Shown here: positions 62,762 through 64,000 of the stretch, piece after piece | Layout of the letters: each line of letters begins with the position of its first letter | Numbering within the stretch: position 1 is the stretch's first letter | Source: an uncultured Helicobacter sp. | GTDB lineage: Bacteria; Campylobacterota; Campylobacteria; Campylobacterales; Helicobacteraceae | Assembly (NCBI GenBank): GCA_944325775.1 | Contig: CALVBL010000002.1 | Coordinates: 1-64,000, forward strand | Length of the DNA stretch: 64,000 nt | Reading direction: 5' to 3' | Translations under genes and position numbers: made by a program | Notes under the pieces: model-generated | Seen by the model: the letters and a program-made list of their open reading frames with translations, nothing else | Database searches by the model: none | What the model was told of the DNA's origin: nothing

Positions 62762-63442
62762 ATGGTGAGCGGATTTTTGGGAGCGTTGGTAGAGATTCTG
62801 ACAAATGGCAATATCGTGTTTTATCTCATCGCCTATCTTGTGGGTGGGATACCTTTTGGACTGTTTTTGACAAAGATTTTTTACAAAATCGATGTGCGCA
62901 CGATCGGTTCTGGCAGTATCGGTGCGACGAATGTCTATCGTGCTATCAAAGAGATAAATCCCAAGGCTGCTACGATTTTGGCTGTGAGCACGATCGTGCT
63001 TGATGCGTGCAAGGGAATGTTTGTCGTGCTTGCTGCCAAGCTCTGTGGGTTGGGCTTTGAGGCACAATGGCTCATTGCTATTCTTTCGATTCTAGGGCAT
63101 TGTTATAGCCCGTATCTAGGGTTCCATGGTGGTAAGGGTGTGGCGACAGCGATTGGTTCGGTTATCCTGCTCATACCTATAGAGGGGGCTTTGGGGCTTG
63201 TAGTGTGGGGGTTTGTGGGCAAGGTGCTCAAGATCTCCTCACTCTCCTCACTCTTTGGCGTGCTAAGTGGTATCGTACTCACTTTTATCGTGCCATATGT
63301 GTTGCCTATACCAGATTCTATTAATATCCTTGCGCAGGTGCATACACATATACCCGTGGTGATCATAGGGTTGCTTATCCTCTATACTCATATTCCTAAT
63401 ATCAAGCGCCTCATAAGTGGCAAAGAGGGCAAGGTACTCTAA
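62762..63442 (+). CDS. plsY: glycerol-3-phosphate acyltransferase PlsY
   Basis: About 226 residues, several membrane helices: YLVGGIPFGLFLTKIFYKIDVRTIGSGSIGATNVYRAI contains the family's glycerol-phosphate signature, and GFHGGKGVATAIGSV the acyl-phosphate site. Transfers acyl groups from acyl-phosphate to G3P in phospholipid synthesis. AAGGAG ends at 62759, two bases before ATG 62762 and five before GTG 62765, so the GTG may be the true start. FolB begins right at its stop. Confidence 0.94.
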   Translation: MVSGFLGALVEILTNGNIVFYLIAYLVGGIPFGLFLTKIFYKIDVRTIGSGSIGATNVYRAIKEINPKAATILAVSTIVLDACKGMFVVLAAKLCGLGFEAQWLIAILSILGHCYSPYLGFHGGKGVATAIGSVILLIPIEGALGLVVWGFVGKVLKISSLSSLFGVLSGIVLTFIVPYVLPIPDSINILAQVHTHIPVVIIGLLILYTHIPNIKRLISGKEGKVL

Positions 63443-63772
63443 GTGCAATACTGCCTTGAGATTGAGGACCTGCGGTTTTCTACCATCGTTGGGATTTTAG
63501 AATCCGAACGCACACAGGAGCAGGAAGTCCTCATCAATGCCAAGATTCACTATTGTTACGACAAGGGCTATTTAGACTATGTGCGCGTGGTGGAGTGTAT
63601 CCAAGGGAATATTTGTGCTCATGCCTATGGATTACTAGAGGATCTCATAGAAGGCGTATGTGAGGAACTCAAGGCGCGCTTTGGGGTGATTAGCCACATC
63701 GACTTTCATATCACAAAGCCGCAAATTCTCTCACATTGCAAAGTCGGTGTGAGTGCGCAAAAGAGTTTTTAG
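63443..63772 (+). CDS. folB: dihydroneopterin aldolase FolB
   Basis: 109 residues starting with GTG immediately after the plsY TAA. LEIEDLRFSTIVGILESERTQEQEVLINAKIHY is the FolB start; the Lys near the C-terminus (HITKPQILSH) aligns with the catalytic lysine region. Folate pathway. The plsY-folB pair is one I recall from H. pylori. Confidence 0.9.
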   Translation: MQYCLEIEDLRFSTIVGILESERTQEQEVLINAKIHYCYDKGYLDYVRVVECIQGNICAHAYGLLEDLIEGVCEELKARFGVISHIDFHITKPQILSHCKVGVSAQKSF

Positions 63773-63780
63773 GGATTACG

Positions 63781-64000
63781 ATGCGTGATGAGATTTATTT
63801 GGCTGGTGGGTGCTTTTGGGGGCTGCAGAGGTATTTTGACCTCATCAAAGGTGTATGTGAAACACAAGTGGGCTACGCCAACTCCTCTATCCCATATCCC
63901 AGCTACGATCAAGTATGCGCCAACCTCACCAATGCCACTGAGGCAGTGCATATCGTCTATGAATCCACAATTTTGAGCTTGTCGGAGCTTTTGGAGCGGT
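63781..64000 (+). CDS. msrA: peptide-methionine (S)-S-oxide reductase MsrA, cut by window end
   Basis: First 73 codons: MRDEIYLAGGCFWGLQRYF with the catalytic Cys of the GCFWG motif at residue 11, followed by the QVGYANSS and YESTILSLSELLE segments of the MsrA fold. Reduces oxidised methionine residues. Eight bases after the folB stop. The 3' part lies outside the window. Confidence 0.93.
   Translation, partial: MRDEIYLAGGCFWGLQRYFDLIKGVCETQVGYANSSIPYPSYDQVCANLTNATEAVHIVYESTILSLSELLER

Noticed and set aside
1..64000. tRNA/rRNA genes, CRISPR arrays, insertion sequences
   Set aside because: No cloverleaf ending, rRNA core, spaced direct repeats or transposase frame was seen.

Overview
This 64 kb window is chromosomal DNA of a Campylobacterota bacterium, most likely a Helicobacter of the enterohepatic group. 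Evidence includes the gene blocks fabZ-lpxA-clpX-mreB-mreC, lon-bamD, slt-galU-(unknown)-murA, ksgA-rnj-kdsD and plsY-folB, which I recall being arranged alike in Helicobacter pylori. Poly-G contingency tracts in glycosyltransferase genes, an RNase J with a long N-terminal extension, and a CetB/CetA-type energy-taxis pair (absent from H. pylori, present in Campylobacter) also fit. I cannot name the species.

Layout. 0-5 kb: edge of an unknown gene with a 15-base A/T tract, a DcuB-type C4-dicarboxylate carrier, the cbb3-oxidase assembly protein CcoG, and a phase-variable polysaccharide pyruvyl transferase that is OFF here. 5-18 kb: molybdopterin genes mobA/moaA, an MMPL-type membrane protein divergent from an LpoB-like/Sel1 fusion protein, rmuC, lon, bamD, alaS. 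18-22 kb: a GT11 fucosyltransferase-like gene (OFF), then groES-groEL under a CIRCE-like operator with a clear terminator, then about 0.9 kb of gene-poor DNA with ORF remnants. 22-32 kb: the replication origin neighbourhood. dnaA, dnaN, gyrB, polA and rpoD run leftward; DnaA boxes lie on both sides of dnaA, and the dnaA-dnaN gap carries five TAG triplets laid out like a DnaA-trio unwinding element. ruvC reads rightward. 32-39 kb: leftward envelope operon fabZ-lpxA-clpX-mreB-mreC ending in a large GT-B glycosyltransferase-like gene translationally coupled to mreC. 39-43 kb: leftward hisF, nucleoside phosphorylase-like, rlmN, an unlisted 35-residue membrane protein, and queH. 43-49 kb: rightward ksgA, rnj, kdsD, a 79-residue protein and a poly-G-containing glycosyltransferase (ON). 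49-60 kb: LysE-type exporter and DUF455 protein (leftward), then a long rightward run rhodanese, yggT, slt, galU, murA, a His-rich outer membrane protein, dnaG, a PP-loop ATPase, yciI and a secreted protein. 60-64 kb: cetB/cetA-like pair behind a poly-A tract, plsY, folB and the start of msrA.

Together the window is mostly housekeeping: replication start, envelope and peptidoglycan synthesis, tRNA/rRNA modification and protein quality control. Its variable layer is surface glycosylation controlled by homopolymer slippage. One window-wide signal is not explained by any gene: the near-palindromic heptamer AGAWTCT (contains GANTC) is strongly over-represented in coding and intergenic DNA and is spelled into proteins as LDS, ES and DS tripeptides.
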